Positions 6,461 to 15,066 of a stretch of DNA of 23,747 nt are shown here, one piece after another; positions within the stretch are counted from its first letter, which is position 1; each line of letters opens with the position of its first letter. The translations under genes were made by a program, and so were the position numbers. The notes beneath the pieces were generated by a model. That model did no database searches. It was not told where the DNA came from and was given only the letters and a program-made list of their open reading frames with translations. The stretch spans positions 1-23,747 of the forward strand of contig JACPZJ010000080.1 in the NCBI GenBank assembly GCA_016195585.1. Direction: 5' to 3'. This DNA comes from Nitrospirota bacterium (GTDB lineage: Bacteria > Nitrospirota > CAKKRA01 > 9FT-COMBO-42-15).

Positions 6461-7162
6461 TTGGATTTAATTTTAATAGAGAAGATAAAGTTTGATAATA
6501 ATGGCCTGATACCGGCAATAATACAGGATTATAAAGATAATACTGTCCTGATGGTTGCGTTTATGAATAAGGAGGCTGTGAAGAAGACCCTTGAGACTGG
6601 TCTTACACATTTCTGGAGCCGTTCAAGGCAGAAGCTCTGGCAGAAGGGTGAAACCTCCGGGAATATCCAGCGCGTTAAGGATATATTTATTGACTGTGAT
6701 ACAGATACTCTATTAATAAAGGTTGAGCAGAAGGGGCCTGCATGTCATACAAATAAGAGGTCATGTTTTTATAGAAGGTTTAATTCCGAGATGCAGGAGA
6801 TCGAAGATAAGGAGCTTTCCTCAGATACACTTAAAAAGGTCTTTGATATTATTATGGACAGAAAGGCTAATCCAAAGGAGGGCTCCTATGTTGCCTCCTT
6901 ATTTAAAAATGGCAAGGACAAAATATTAAAGAAGGTATCTGAGGAGGCAGGGGAGGTGCTGCTCGCATCAAAGGACGATAAGAGGGATGCGATTATATAT
7001 GAGATAGCAGACCTTTTGTTTCATACACTGGTGGTAATGGGGTACCATGATATTGCGCCGCAGGAGATTTATGATGAGCTTGAAAAGAGATTTAATAAGC
7101 CGCATAAGGGGCAGAAGGAAAAAAGTGGCATAGGGTCAAAGGGTCAACAAGGGGTCAAGTAA
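6461..7162 (+). CDS. hisI: Bifunctional phosphoribosyl-AMP cyclohydrolase / phosphoribosyl-ATP pyrophosphatase
   Basis: HisIE catalyses steps 2 and 3 of histidine synthesis. The N-terminal cyclohydrolase part shows GLIPAIIQDYKDNTVLM, FWSRSRQKLWQKGETSGN, the metal-binding DCDTDTLL and the Zn Cys in GPACHTNKRSCF. The C-terminal pyrophosphatase part shows GSYVASLF, KKVSEEAGEVLLASK and EIADLLFHTLVVM. I prefer the TTG at 6461, 2 nt after the preceding stop, with a GGAAGGGAG Shine-Dalgarno. GTG codons at 6425 or 6428 in the same frame would add up to 12 residues overlapping the fusion gene. The last 11 residues (GIGSKGQQGVK) are encoded by GGGTCAA-type repeats and look like an acquired tail. Confidence 0.94.
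   Translation: MDLILIEKIKFDNNGLIPAIIQDYKDNTVLMVAFMNKEAVKKTLETGLTHFWSRSRQKLWQKGETSGNIQRVKDIFIDCDTDTLLIKVEQKGPACHTNKRSCFYRRFNSEMQEIEDKELSSDTLKKVFDIIMDRKANPKEGSYVASLFKNGKDKILKKVSEEAGEVLLASKDDKRDAIIYEIADLLFHTLVVMGYHDIAPQEIYDELEKRFNKPHKGQKEKSGIGSKGQQGVK
7132..7159. repeat. GGGTCAA-type repeats at the hisIE 3' end
   Basis: Three loosely spaced copies of GGGTCAA run into the hisIE stop codon and encode its last residues. The same word is repeated in tandem inside rnhA (14377-14401). Confidence 0.75.
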
Positions 7163-7181
7163 AAACAAGAACACACATAAT

Positions 7182-7209
7182 GTCATTGCGAGCGGCAGCG
7201 AAGCAATCT
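7182..7209. repeat. ATTGCGAGC...GAAGCAAT palindromic repeat
   Basis: ATTGC and GCAAT arms flank GAGCGGCAGCGAA. The form GTCATTGCGAGC...GAAGCAATC is a dispersed palindrome that I recognise from many bacterial genomes. It lies in the hisIE-HIT gap. Confidence 0.7.
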
Positions 7210-7210
7210 C

Positions 7211-7260
7211 TAATCCCACCTTTGTCCCCCTTTAATAAAGGGGGATATAGGGGGATTTAA
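7211..7260. repeat. CCCCCTTTA...AAAGGGGG palindromic repeat
   Basis: A perfect stem of TCCCCCTTTA and its complement around a short centre (7225-7245), followed by a GGGGGATTT half-repeat. It lies directly before the Shine-Dalgarno of the HIT gene. Related elements are found inside rnpB. Confidence 0.8.
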
Positions 7261-7276
7261 AAAGGGAGAATAACTT

Positions 7277-7621
7277 ATGTCAGACTGCATCTTCTGCAAA
7301 ATAATAAAAAAAGAGATACCAGCAAAGATTATATATGAAGATGATATGATAATTGCCTTTGAGGATATAAACCCGCAGGCGCCTGTGCATATCCTTATTG
7401 TGCCAAGAAAGCATATCCCCACCCTCTTAGATATCACCCCAGAGGATAGGGCATTAATAGGCCATATCTTTATGGCTGCTAATAACATTGCGAAAAATAA
7501 GGGAATTTCTGTTTCTGGCTTCAGGGCGCTCTTTAATTGCAATAAGGATGCCGGGCAGGCGGTATATCATATACATTTACACATGCTGGGCGGAAGGAGG
7601 CTCACATGGCCGCCGGGCTAA
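7277..7621 (+). CDS. HIT family (HINT-like) nucleotide-binding protein
   Basis: A 114-aa histidine-triad hydrolase/transferase acting on nucleoside phosphoramidates or AMP conjugates. It has the full triad HIHLHML (His98, His100, His102; the middle His is the nucleophile). It also has the N-terminal CIFCKI with the two Cys of the HINT zinc-site type, FEDINPQAPVHILIVPRKH, and ends WPPG as HINT proteins do. The length is normal. An AGGGAG Shine-Dalgarno precedes the ATG. A HIT gene after hisIE is a recurrent arrangement in delta-type genomes (from general knowledge). It is probably the last gene of the his transcript, since a new promoter follows. Confidence 0.94.
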   Translation: MSDCIFCKIIKKEIPAKIIYEDDMIIAFEDINPQAPVHILIVPRKHIPTLLDITPEDRALIGHIFMAANNIAKNKGISVSGFRALFNCNKDAGQAVYHIHLHMLGGRRLTWPPG

Positions 7622-7639
7622 AAATTTACTTTAAAAATC

Positions 7640-7668
7640 TTGACATACAACGATGTGTCTGTTATAGT
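7640..7668 (+). promoter_or_regulatory. Sigma-70 promoter of the rpsU-dnaG-rpoD operon
   Basis: A consensus -35 TTGACA (7640-7645) and a -10 TATAGT (7663-7668) are separated by exactly 17 bp, 86 nt before the rpsU start. It is the strongest promoter match I see in the window and lies in the only sizeable gap between the his and rpsU operons. Confidence 0.8.
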
Positions 7669-7753
7669 ATTATGTTTACAAAGAGTTAAGGTAGCAGGTC
7701 TATTTTTTTATTATTTAAATGCGTGCGATTGGCAGAGGGGAGGCGAAAAGTGA

Positions 7754-7963
7754 ATGTCCGTTGTAAGGGTGAGAGAGAACGAATCCTTTGAAAATGCCTT
7801 AAGAAGATTCAAAAAGCAGTGTGAGCGGTCAGGGGTTTTTTCCGAAGTAAAGAAGCGTGAACACTATGAAAAGCCCAGCGTAAAGAAAAAGAAAAAGGCT
7901 ATTGCTGCAAAAAAGAAGGCCCTCAAAAAGTTTAAAGAGTTTCCAAGATATCAGGAGGAGTAA
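7754..7963 (+). CDS. rpsU: 30S ribosomal protein S21
   Basis: A small basic 30S subunit protein involved in translation initiation. The 69-aa product has the family pattern: VVRVRENESFENALRRFKKQCERSGVFSEVKKREHYEKPS, then a lysine-rich tail. A strong GGGGAGG Shine-Dalgarno precedes the ATG. It is the first gene after the 7640 promoter and heads a macromolecular-synthesis operon (S21, primase, sigma-70), an arrangement classic in proteobacteria and relatives. Confidence 0.96.
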   Translation: MSVVRVRENESFENALRRFKKQCERSGVFSEVKKREHYEKPSVKKKKKAIAAKKKALKKFKEFPRYQEE

Positions 7964-7969
7964 TAATAT

Positions 7970-8342
7970 ATGTCTTTGCAGGAGCAGCTTGTTAATGACA
8001 TGAAAGAGGCGATGAAGGCCCGTGATGAGGCGAAGGTTTCAACCATCAGGATGCTCAGGGCAGCAATTAAGAATAAGGACTATAGAGCAGTTTACAAAGG
8101 GTAACCGTAATGACCTTGCAGAGAAGGAAAAAAAAGAGGCAGAGATACTTCAGGGATATTTGCCGCCGCAGATGTCAGAGGATGATATAAAGGCAGAGGT
8201 GAAGAAGGCAATCGCAGAGACAGGCGCTGTATCCCAGAAGGATATGGGCAAGGTGATGAAGGCGCTGATGCCGAGGGTGGCCGGAAAGGCAGACGGCGCT
8301 GTGGTTAATAGGCTGGTTAAAGAGCTTATCGGCAGTAATTAA
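7970..8342 (+). pseudogene. yqeY: GatB/YqeY-domain protein with an internal deletion and frame break
   Basis: The family has tRNA-amidotransferase-like helical domains and an unproven role. The N-terminal half (MSLQEQLVNDMKEAMKARD, STIRMLRAAIKNKD) reads from 7970 in one frame and meets a stop at 8102. The rest (TIEQFTKGNRNDLAEKEKKE, ILQGYLPPQMSEDDI, QKDMGKVMKALMPRVAGKADG) reads in another frame from about 8080. Family members have about 25 more residues between AAIKNK and the IEQF segment. So about 75 nt seem to be missing around 8070-8082, a deletion whose size is not a multiple of three. It could be a true deletion or an assembly collapse. The start follows rpsU by 6 nt. Confidence 0.85.
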
Positions 8343-8362
8343 TAAATTGTTCTTATATGATC

Positions 8363-8413
8363 AAGGGGCTGCATCAGAAGCCTGAGTTAGGTGGGTGAGC
8401 CCCTTATTTTTTT
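8363..8413 (+). terminator. Hairpin with T-run between yqeY and the NIF3-like gene (attenuator-like)
   Basis: An 8-bp stem AAGGGGCT / AGCCCCTT encloses a 27-nt loop that itself holds CCT...AGG, and is followed by TATTTTTTT. This matches an intrinsic terminator with a long loop. The T-run ends just before the GGAG that serves the next start, so the hairpin could set how much transcription passes from rpsU-yqeY into nif3-dnaG-rpoD. Confidence 0.6.
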
Positions 8414-8424
8414 GGAGAATTTTT

Positions 8425-9369
8425 TTGAAGCTAAGGGAACTGTATGAGTACTTTATAAAAAAGGGGATAGAGTCTGATCCGAGGGGAAAGGCCTTAATAG
8501 ATAAAGAACTTACTAAAAGAGGCGAAGATTATAAATCCCTTAAAGATGACGAAAGGAAGGACTACGACTTAGAGGCATTAAAAAACCCCTATGCTGATAC
8601 AAGGATCCTGCATGGCGATGAGAATCTTGATGTCAGGCATGCGCTTGCAGGCATAGATATTGAGGTCGGAGAGATAATCCTTGCAGACAGGTTAAGGGAG
8701 CGCGGGGAGACGGTTGATCTTGTAATCTCCCACCACCCCGAAGGGCGGGCATATGCAAATTTTTATGAGGTGATGCATATGCAGGCAGATATCCTGAACA
8801 AATTCGGCGTTCCGATTAATGTTGCAGAGGATATCCTCAGCGAGAGGATAAAAGAGGTGCAGCGGAGGGTAATGCCTGTGAATCATACGAGGGCAGTTGA
8901 TGCTGCAAGACTTCTCGGCATCCCTTTTATATGCGTGCATACACCAGCTGATAATGAGGTGACCACCTATCTTCAGAAGCTCTTTGATGATAAAAACCCT
9001 GATACCTTGAAGGATATTGTAGAGTCTCTGAAAGAGATACCCGAATATCAGGAGGCCATAAAGAATAATGCAGGCCCAAATATCCTTATCGGCTCAAAGG
9101 AGAGGCGGGCAGGAAAGATATTTGTGGATATGACAGGCGGCACAGGCGGTTCAAAGGATGCCTTTGAAAGGCTCTCTCAGGCAGGTGTAGGCACAATAGT
9201 TGCTATGCACATTAATGATGAACACAAGAAGGAGGCAGAGAAGCACCACATCAATGTTGTGATTGCCGGCCACATAGCGAGCGATAATCTCGGCATGAAT
9301 CTCCTTCTTGACAGTGTGAGTGATGTAAGGGTTACAGGGTGTTCGGGCTTTAAGAGGGTTAAGAGATAA
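8425..9369 (+). CDS. NIF3-like (NGG1p-interacting factor 3 family) protein
   Basis: A 314-aa member of the NIF3/DUF34 group, putative dinuclear-metal proteins of unproven function. Metal-site features are visible: LVISHHPEG (about residue 100), a His/Asp-rich middle (VNHTRAVDAARLLGIP, CVHTPADNE), and a C-terminal GTIVAMHINDEHKKEAEKHHINVVIAGHIASDNLGMN. I chose the TTG at 8425 because GGAG lies 7 nt before it. A GTG at 8395 would place the start inside the upstream hairpin. It lies between the attenuator-like hairpin and dnaG, 14 nt from the dnaG ATG, so it is co-transcribed. No frame damage is seen. Confidence 0.85.
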   Translation: MKLRELYEYFIKKGIESDPRGKALIDKELTKRGEDYKSLKDDERKDYDLEALKNPYADTRILHGDENLDVRHALAGIDIEVGEIILADRLRERGETVDLVISHHPEGRAYANFYEVMHMQADILNKFGVPINVAEDILSERIKEVQRRVMPVNHTRAVDAARLLGIPFICVHTPADNEVTTYLQKLFDDKNPDTLKDIVESLKEIPEYQEAIKNNAGPNILIGSKERRAGKIFVDMTGGTGGSKDAFERLSQAGVGTIVAMHINDEHKKEAEKHHINVVIAGHIASDNLGMNLLLDSVSDVRVTGCSGFKRVKR

Positions 9370-9382
9370 TAGGGACAGGCAG

Positions 9383-11140
9383 ATGATCCCAGATGATTTA
9401 GCAGACAGGATCAGAGAGAGGATAGACATTATCTCTATTATATCCGAGCATATTAACTTAAAGAAGAGCGGCCAGAACTACAAAGGGTTATGCCCTTTTC
9501 ATTCAGAGAAGACGCCATCTTTTACTGTAAGTCCTGCAAAACAGATATTCCACTGCTTCGGGTGCGGAGCCGGGGGGAATGTATTCCACTTCCTGATGAG
9601 ATATGATAACCTTACCTTTCCTCAGGCATTGAGGTATCTGGGCGAAAGGGCAGGTATAAAAATCCCTGAGCCGGGCAAGAGAGAAGGGATAGAGAAAGAC
9701 AACAAGGAAGAGTTATATAAGGCCAATGAGCTGGCCGCGGAATACTTCTATAATAATTTGGCTGAGTCCAGAGAGGCAGAAGAGGCAAGGGGATATTTAA
9801 AAAAGAGGGGTATTGAGAATAAGACCATTGAGGAATTTAAGATCGGCTATTCCCTTCCCCAGTGGGAGGCTGCATACAGATATTTAAGGCAGAAGGGGAT
9901 TGATGCCGCTACACTTGAAAAGGCCGGGCTTATTATAAAAAAGGAAAATGGTTTTTATGACCGCTTCCGTGGAAGGATAATATTCCCCATCCTTGATCTT
10001 AAAAAGCGTGTGATAGGCTTTGGCGGCAGGGTGATTGATGACAGTCTGCCAAAATATATAAATTCTCCGGAGAGCCCTATATATATAAAGGGTGAAAACC
10101 TTTACTGCCTTGAAAAGGCTAGGCAGGAGATAGTCAGGCGCGGTTACCTGCTTATTGTTGAGGGGTATCTTGATGCGATAATGACCTATCAGAAGGGGGT
10201 AAGGAATGCAGCAGCAGCCCTCGGCACAGCCCTGACGCAGGGTCATATAAGGCTGATTAAGAGGTTTACAAATAATCTTATTCTGATATTTGATCCTGAT
10301 GCGGCAGGGAAGAAGGCAGCCATAAGAAGCGCACCACTCTTTCTTGAAGCCGGGATGAAGGTCAAGGTGGCAGCGCTCACAGAGGGCACGGATCCTGATA
10401 CCTTTCTCAGGAAGAATGGCGTTGATGCCTTTGTTGAACGGCTGAAGAATTCTGAAAGGCTCTTTGACTTTGTATTCAGCGAGGTGCGGGGCAAAGACCC
10501 TTTAACTGCAATTGATGACAAGATGAAGGCAGTGAATGAGCTTCTGCCCTTAATAAACGGCATACCCGGGAGGATCGAGAAGAATCTTTATATTAAGAGG
10601 CTTGCAGAAGGACTCGGGATAGATGAGACAGATATATTAGCGGAACTAAAAGCGCTCTCACAGAAAAAGGCATTGAGATCCGGAGAGAAAGCGAGGTCAG
10701 GGGTTCAGCCTCAAAAGCCGGCGGCTCATCGTGGCGGCGCAAAGGCAGAGGAGATGCTGATTCACATAATGCTGAATGATGAGTCTATCGCAAGAAAGGT
10801 GATGGGGCATTTAGGCGCAGATGATTTTAGGGACCCAAATTATAAGAAGGTTGCAGGTATAATTTACAGGGCAATTGATGAGGGGAAGGGGCTTAATGAC
10901 CTGTCCGGAATAGATGACCCTGTGGTTGCAAACCTCTTATCATCGCTTTCAATCAGGGATCTGGAGTATGATGATCTTGAGCAGAGTTTTAATGACTGCG
11001 TGCAGAAGATAAAGGGCAGGGGGATAAAGGACAGGATGCGTGAGCTTCAGGAGAGGCTAAGTGCGGCAGAGAAGAAGGGCGATACAGAGTCAAGGCGGCA
11101 GATACTTAACGAGATGAAGGAATTAAAAAGCGTAAACTAA
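9383..11140 (+). CDS. dnaG: DNA primase
   Basis: Synthesises RNA primers at the replication fork and works with DnaB helicase. At 585 aa it has normal length. Domains in order: the CHC2 zinc finger (CPFH at 37-40, CFGC at 58-61, with KTPSFTVSPAKQIFHCFGCGAGG); the catalytic core with YDRFRGRIIFPI; the TOPRIM part with IVEGYLDA (metal-binding Glu260), AALGTALTQ and IFDPDAAG (Asp304/Asp306); and a less conserved C-terminal helicase-binding region from about 450. The ATG follows the NIF3-like stop by 13 nt. rpoD follows 30 nt later, consistent with one transcript. Confidence 0.97.
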   Translation: MIPDDLADRIRERIDIISIISEHINLKKSGQNYKGLCPFHSEKTPSFTVSPAKQIFHCFGCGAGGNVFHFLMRYDNLTFPQALRYLGERAGIKIPEPGKREGIEKDNKEELYKANELAAEYFYNNLAESREAEEARGYLKKRGIENKTIEEFKIGYSLPQWEAAYRYLRQKGIDAATLEKAGLIIKKENGFYDRFRGRIIFPILDLKKRVIGFGGRVIDDSLPKYINSPESPIYIKGENLYCLEKARQEIVRRGYLLIVEGYLDAIMTYQKGVRNAAAALGTALTQGHIRLIKRFTNNLILIFDPDAAGKKAAIRSAPLFLEAGMKVKVAALTEGTDPDTFLRKNGVDAFVERLKNSERLFDFVFSEVRGKDPLTAIDDKMKAVNELLPLINGIPGRIEKNLYIKRLAEGLGIDETDILAELKALSQKKALRSGEKARSGVQPQKPAAHRGGAKAEEMLIHIMLNDESIARKVMGHLGADDFRDPNYKKVAGIIYRAIDEGKGLNDLSGIDDPVVANLLSSLSIRDLEYDDLEQSFNDCVQKIKGRGIKDRMRELQERLSAAEKKGDTESRRQILNEMKELKSVN

Positions 11141-11170
11141 AAATATTTTTATAGATTTTGCGAGGTATCC

Positions 11171-12976
<1,806 letters not shown>

Positions 12977-12985
12977 ATAAAACTC

Positions 12986-13033
12986 AGGGTTCAAGGGTTC
13001 AAGTAGAATTTACTTGAACCCTTGAACCCTTTT
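12986..13033 (+). terminator. rpoD terminator made of tandem GGGTTCAA words
   Basis: A perfect 20-bp inverted repeat (left arm AGGGTTCAAGGGTTCAAGTA at 12986-13005, right arm 13011-13030) with a 5-nt loop and a TTTT run after it. It ends 10 nt before the tRNA. The arms are two tandem 8-nt words, so a repeat element seems to have been adopted as the terminator. Confidence 0.85.
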
Positions 13034-13042
13034 AAGAAGAGG

Positions 13043-13118
13043 GGGCCCATAGCTCAGTTGGTAGAGCCACCGGCTCATAACCGGTTGGTCCCAGGTTCGA
13101 ATCCTGGTGGGCCCACCA
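13043..13118 (+). tRNA. tRNA with CAU anticodon (Ile2 or elongator Met)
   Basis: A 76-nt cloverleaf: acceptor GGGCCCA/TGGGCCC, D arm GCTC...GAGC, anticodon stem ACCGG/CCGGT with loop CTCATAA (anticodon CAT), T arm CCAGG-TTCGAAT-CCTGG, and encoded CCA. The G1-C72 pair and the lack of the GGG/CCC anticodon-stem pairs rule out the initiator. CAU can be elongator Met or lysidine-modified Ile2; the stem resembles Ile2 of other bacteria, but I cannot decide. Confidence 0.95.
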
Positions 13119-13124
13119 TAAACA

Positions 13125-13283
13125 GTTTAGTTATTCTAAAGAATGTCTAAACTTCAATGCAAAATGAAAATTTCAAAATGTAAATTGCAAATTTTTAATG
13201 ATTTCTTTCCATAACTTTGCATTTTTCACTTTGCACTTTGCAATTTTCAATGATGTTTAGCGGTTCTTTTAGAAACGCTAAAC
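13125..13283. repeat. Composite element: two related hairpins flanking inverted ATGCAAA-type heptamer arms
   Basis: The hairpin at 13125-13152 (GTTTAG..ATTCT / AGAAT..CTAAAC) and the one at 13255-13283 (GTTTAGCG.TTCT / AGAA.CGCTAAAC) share ends and design. Between them are a left arm of 7-nt A-rich words (AATGCAA, AATGAAA, ...) and a right arm of their complements (CTTTGCA, TTTTTCA, ...). The whole fills the gap between the tRNA and the zinc-ribbon gene. It has no coding capacity that I can support and looks like a non-autonomous element. Confidence 0.7.
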
Positions 13284-13309
13284 AGTTACAGTGAAAAGGA
13301 GTACCTTTA

Positions 13310-14035
13310 ATGCCTTCAGATACAATAGAGGTCAGCGGGCAGCTTAAATTCCTTATAGAACTTCAGGAGACAGACACAAGGATATTAGAACTGCAAAAAG
13401 AGAAAAAGAGCCTTCCGGAGATAATCGATAAGTCCCGGCAATCCTTTGATGCTGCGCATTCTGAACTGACAAAGATAAAAACCACTCATGACGGTTTATT
13501 AAAGGAGAAGCGCGATAAAGAGAGGGCTGTTGAGGACGAGGATGCAAAGGCTGAGAAGCTGAAATCAAAGACATCCGGGATAAAGACAAATAAGGAATAT
13601 CAGGCCATCCTTTCAGAGATAGAGGCAGCGCAAAAGGCAAAGGGCAGTATTGAAGACGACCTGCTTGTCCTGCTTGAGAAGATAGAGAATATCAAGAAGG
13701 AGCTTAATACAAAGGAGCAGGCTGCAAAAGAGGAGGAAAAGAGATTCTCCGCTGAAGAGGCCAAAATCAAGGAAGACTTTAAAAAGACAGAGGAGGAATT
13801 AAGCGCCCTTATAAAGGAAAGAGAAGAGAAGGGCGCAAAGATAGACAAGGGGCTTTTAGAAAAATACACCCACCTATTTAAGGCAAAAAACGGCCTTGCT
13901 GTTGCTGCTGTTAAGAACGGCTCCTGCCTCGGCTGCCATATGAATATCCCGCCGCAGACATTCACTGAGGTAAAAAAGAATATAAAGATAATACAGTGTT
14001 TCCAGTGCCACCGCATCCACTACTGGAAGGAATAA
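13310..14035 (+). CDS. Coiled-coil protein with C-terminal C4 zinc ribbon (DUF164 family)
   Basis: A 241-aa protein. Residues about 10-190 are a nearly continuous Lys/Glu-rich antiparallel coiled coil (with SGIKTNKEYQAILSEIEAAQ, the family's most conserved segment). The C-terminus is a zinc ribbon with CLGC (Cys206/209) and CFQC (Cys230/233), between them IPPQTF, and ending HRIHYW. Family members are annotated as nucleic-acid-binding zinc-ribbon proteins of unproven function. An AAGGAG Shine-Dalgarno 8 nt before the ATG fixes the start. It is next to RNase HI and rnpB, a neighbourhood I have seen in delta-type genomes, which hints at RNA-related work but does not show it. Confidence 0.9.
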   Translation: MPSDTIEVSGQLKFLIELQETDTRILELQKEKKSLPEIIDKSRQSFDAAHSELTKIKTTHDGLLKEKRDKERAVEDEDAKAEKLKSKTSGIKTNKEYQAILSEIEAAQKAKGSIEDDLLVLLEKIENIKKELNTKEQAAKEEEKRFSAEEAKIKEDFKKTEEELSALIKEREEKGAKIDKGLLEKYTHLFKAKNGLAVAAVKNGSCLGCHMNIPPQTFTEVKKNIKIIQCFQCHRIHYWKE

Positions 14036-14036
14036 A

Positions 14037-14492
14037 TTGAAAATAAAAGATATGGCATCACAAGGGACAGATTTGATAATATATACTGACGGCGTTTCAA
14101 GGGGCAATCCCGGGGATGCAGGCATTGGCGTGATTCTGAAGGACAGCAGCGGCAAGGTTGTTGATGAGATTGGCAGATACATCGGCATTGCAACAAATAA
14201 TATCGCTGAATATTCCGCGCTTGTAGCAGCGCTCAAGTCCGCACTGAGGCATAAGGCAGGGTGCATAAAGATTTTTTCGGATTCAGAGTTGATGGTAAAA
14301 CAGATGAACGGCGAATACAAGGTGAAGAACGGGGATATTGCAATATTATTCAAAGAGGCGCAGACACTTCTAAAAAGGGTCAAGGGTCAAGGGTCAAGGG
14401 TTGTAATCACGCATATCCCTCGTGAAGAAAACAGAGAGGCAGACAAACTGGCAAACAGGGCAGTTAATCTGCACTTTGGTATGGAAAAATAA
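14037..14492 (+). CDS. rnhA: Ribonuclease HI family protein
   Basis: Cleaves the RNA strand of RNA/DNA hybrids. The 151-aa protein has the DEDD set of the fold: IIYTDGVSRGNPGDAGIG (first Asp), ATNNIAEYSALVAAL (Glu), IKIFSDSELMVKQMNGEYKV (Asp), and REENREADKLAN (last Asp). It is like the short bacterial/archaeal RNase HI group rather than E. coli RnhA in detail. I take the TTG at 14037, with GGAAGG 6 nt upstream; an ATG at 14052 is the alternative. Residues encoded by three tandem GGGTCAA words (14377-14401; KGQGSR) form a small extra loop before VVITHIPRE. The stop TAA is followed within 1-2 nt by rnpB. Confidence 0.92.
   Translation: MKIKDMASQGTDLIIYTDGVSRGNPGDAGIGVILKDSSGKVVDEIGRYIGIATNNIAEYSALVAALKSALRHKAGCIKIFSDSELMVKQMNGEYKVKNGDIAILFKEAQTLLKRVKGQGSRVVITHIPREENREADKLANRAVNLHFGMEK
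14377..14401. repeat. GGGTCAA tandem heptamers inside rnhA
   Basis: Three and a half perfect copies of the 7-nt word within the rnhA frame. They encode part of a loop between the third and fourth catalytic acids. No inverted arm follows. Confidence 0.9.
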
Positions 14493-14595
14493 TAGCCTGA
14501 CAGTCCAGATGGTCGCTCAGGCAGCTTTGGCTGTCTGAGAGGAAAGTCCGAGCTCCATAGGGCAGGGTGCTCCGTAATGCGGAGTCTGTTTCCTC

Positions 14596-14651
14596 TAACC
14601 CCTCTCTTTCCCCCCTTAGTAGGGGGGAATTAAAAGGGGGGTGGGGGGGGG
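14596..14651. repeat. CCCCCCTTA...GGGGGG repeat within rnpB (first expansion)
   Basis: A C-run/G-run palindrome (TCCCCCCTTAGTAGGGGGGA at its core, then further G-runs). It is inserted between the P9-like hairpin and the conserved GGAAAGTGCCACAG segment. It belongs to the same broad type as 7211-7260. Confidence 0.75.
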
Positions 14652-14700
14652 CAGAAGGAAAGTGCCACAGAAAAAATACCGCAGGCGACCAGAGGTCGCA

Positions 14701-14747
14701 CTTATAACGGATAACTTTTAACATTGTTAATTGTTAAAGGTTATAGG
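14701..14747. repeat. Inverted heptamer repeat in the P12 region of rnpB (second expansion)
   Basis: Three 7-nt words on each side, inverted: TTATAAC, GGATAAC, TTTTAAC on the left; GTTAATT, GTTAAAG, GTTATAG on the right. It sits after GCGACC...GGTCGC and before the conserved GTAAGGGTG segment, where P12 lies in A-type RNAs. Confidence 0.8.
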
Positions 14748-14865
14748 TGGAGGCGTAAGCCTCCCTGTAAGGGTGAAAAGGCGAGGTAAGAGCTCACCGC
14801 TCCAATGGCGACATTGGAGGCATGGTAAACCCCACCCGGAGCAAGACCAAATAGGTTCCGCTCCA

Positions 14866-14912
14866 ACCCCCTCCCTGCCCCCCCCTTACAAAGGGGGAGG
14901 CAGGGAGGGGGT
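14866..14912. repeat. C-run/G-run palindrome in the P16/P17 region of rnpB (third expansion)
   Basis: A perfect 14-bp outer stem ACCCCCTCCCTGCC / GGCAGGGAGGGGGT encloses an inner CCCCCTT...AAGGGGG hairpin. It lies just after the 5' strand of a helix GTTCCGC that pairs with GCGGAAC at about 14961-14967. Confidence 0.85.
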
Positions 14913-15066
14913 GGTAAGAATGGCCCATTCAATATTCTATTTTATGCTTATGATAGAAAGGCGGAACGGGTTAGGTCGCAGGATCCTGATAGCAATATTC
15001 AGGACAAGAGGAATGATCATCACCCCACACTTGTGGGGGACAGAACTCGGCTTATGGACTGTCAGG

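Noticed and set aside
13043..13118. Initiator tRNA-fMet
   Set aside because: Position 1 pairs with 72 and the anticodon stem lacks the three G-C pairs typical of initiators.
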